Below, piece by piece: positions 22,809 through 23,276 of a DNA stretch of 23,276 nucleotides. Both the position numbers and the translations under genes were made by a program. The stretch lies in NCBI GenBank assembly GCA_023392575.1, contig JAEVYV010000328.1, forward strand, positions 1 through 23,276, read 5' to 3'. Below the pieces are notes generated by a model. It saw nothing but the letters and a program-made list of their open reading frames with translations. It was not told the DNA's origin and ran no database searches. The stretch comes from Bacteroidota bacterium (lineage in GTDB: Bacteria > Bacteroidota > Bacteroidia > Chitinophagales > Chitinophagaceae). Within the stretch, counting starts at the first letter, position 1. Each line of letters starts with the position of its first letter.

Positions 22809-23276
22809 TTATTCGATCACAAAACTTTGTTTCATTTTTTTGGCTACCGGTTTGTCGTTTAGGGTAGCGGGTTGCCAGGGGGGCATTTGCTCCAATACAG
22901 TAATGAGTTCATCGTCAAATTCTTCGTCCACTCCGTTGAGTACTTTAAAATTGGTAGGTGTTCCGTCCACATCAATAATAAACTCCACCACCACATTGGC
23001 CTTCTTCCTTCCCTCGGGCAGGGAAGCCACCAGAGCCTTGCCTGTGGTTTCAAGGTATTTAAGAAAGGTTTTTCCGCCGCCGGGAAACTCTGGCCACTGT
23101 GTTACCACTTCAGCCAGTTCTGTAATGTTGCGGGTGCGGTGTTGTACCGGCGCCCTTTTGGGTTTTTCCACCGGCGCCACCACCACTTTTTTGGACAAGC
23201 CGTCGTAAACATAATCGCCGTTGTTGTTGGTCATGATGATGGGCAACTGGTGGGTGATCTCGAAATGATCGTACAC
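22809..23276 (-). CDS. TonB C-terminal-domain protein, 5' end cut by window
   Basis: 155 codons are visible up to the right edge; a GTG lies at the edge itself, but the frame probably continues outside. A Lys/Pro-containing linker (VVVAPVEKPKRAPVQHRT) precedes a TonB C-terminal domain: WPEFPGGGKTFLKYLE, VVEFIIDVDGTPTNFKVLNG, then DELITVLEQMPPWQPATLND and the final strand KKMKQSFVIE. The FPGG...L...MPPWQPA pattern is standard in Bacteroidota TonB-like and M56-linked proteins. Whether a membrane anchor or another N-terminal domain exists cannot be seen. Confidence 0.82.
   Translation of the reverse strand: MYDHFEITHQLPIIMTNNNGDYVYDGLSKKVVVAPVEKPKRAPVQHRTRNITELAEVVTQWPEFPGGGKTFLKYLETTGKALVASLPEGRKKANVVVEFIIDVDGTPTNFKVLNGVDEEFDDELITVLEQMPPWQPATLNDKPVAKKMKQSFVIE

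Overview
The window looks like a chromosomal segment from a member of the Bacteroidota, most likely Chitinophagaceae or a close relative (inference). Support comes from the ExbBD-less TonB/FolC pair, a CxxxY-type CcmE, a DUF2846 protein, a bacillithiol-transferase-like DinB protein, and promoter-like boxes of the Bacteroidota type (TAnnTTTG) that sit close to, or almost on, start codons in place of clear Shine-Dalgarno sequences.

Left core block (1-13164). On the minus strand, ccmE and ccmF (cut by the left edge) form a cytochrome c maturation operon. Divergent to it run a ureohydrolase-family enzyme, a translationally coupled PH-like membrane protein and an uncharacterised radical SAM enzyme, closed by a strong bidirectional terminator. 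A DUF2846 secreted protein and an SDR oxidoreductase diverge from each other. They are followed by a TonB-like energy transducer and folC, which overlaps a convergent NUDIX hydrolase tail to tail. On the minus strand come a YfiT/BstA-like protein, a cytosolic FKBP isomerase, an ABC ATPase and class I fructose-1,6-bisphosphatase.

Accessory island (about 13165-20500). This part is AT-rich, gene-poor, and all its genes lie on the minus strand. It holds a small membrane protein broken by two single-base homopolymer indels, a KAP-type P-loop NTPase, a PLD nuclease fused to helicase-associated repeats but lacking a helicase, and two unrecognised small genes. Three related but highly diverged inverted-repeat elements (A 14042-14236, B 16108-16304, C 19842-19971) lie just downstream of the stop codons of three of these genes. 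They share an internal TTCCGTCTG box. Their arms keep complementarity while changing sequence, and the wobble changes favour folding of the plus strand. This layout resembles gene cassettes separated by integron attC sites, but no integrase is present; it is the best candidate here for an undescribed system. The island also holds an 11-unit, 21-bp tandem repeat in which nearly every unit carries the palindrome TGATNATCA, a GC-rich hairpin cluster, and the tail of a gene cut off exactly at element C.

Right core block (20571-23276). A monofunctional aspartate kinase with a near-leaderless start, an alpha/beta hydrolase, a perfect 19-bp inverted repeat, and a TonB C-terminal-domain protein cut by the right edge.
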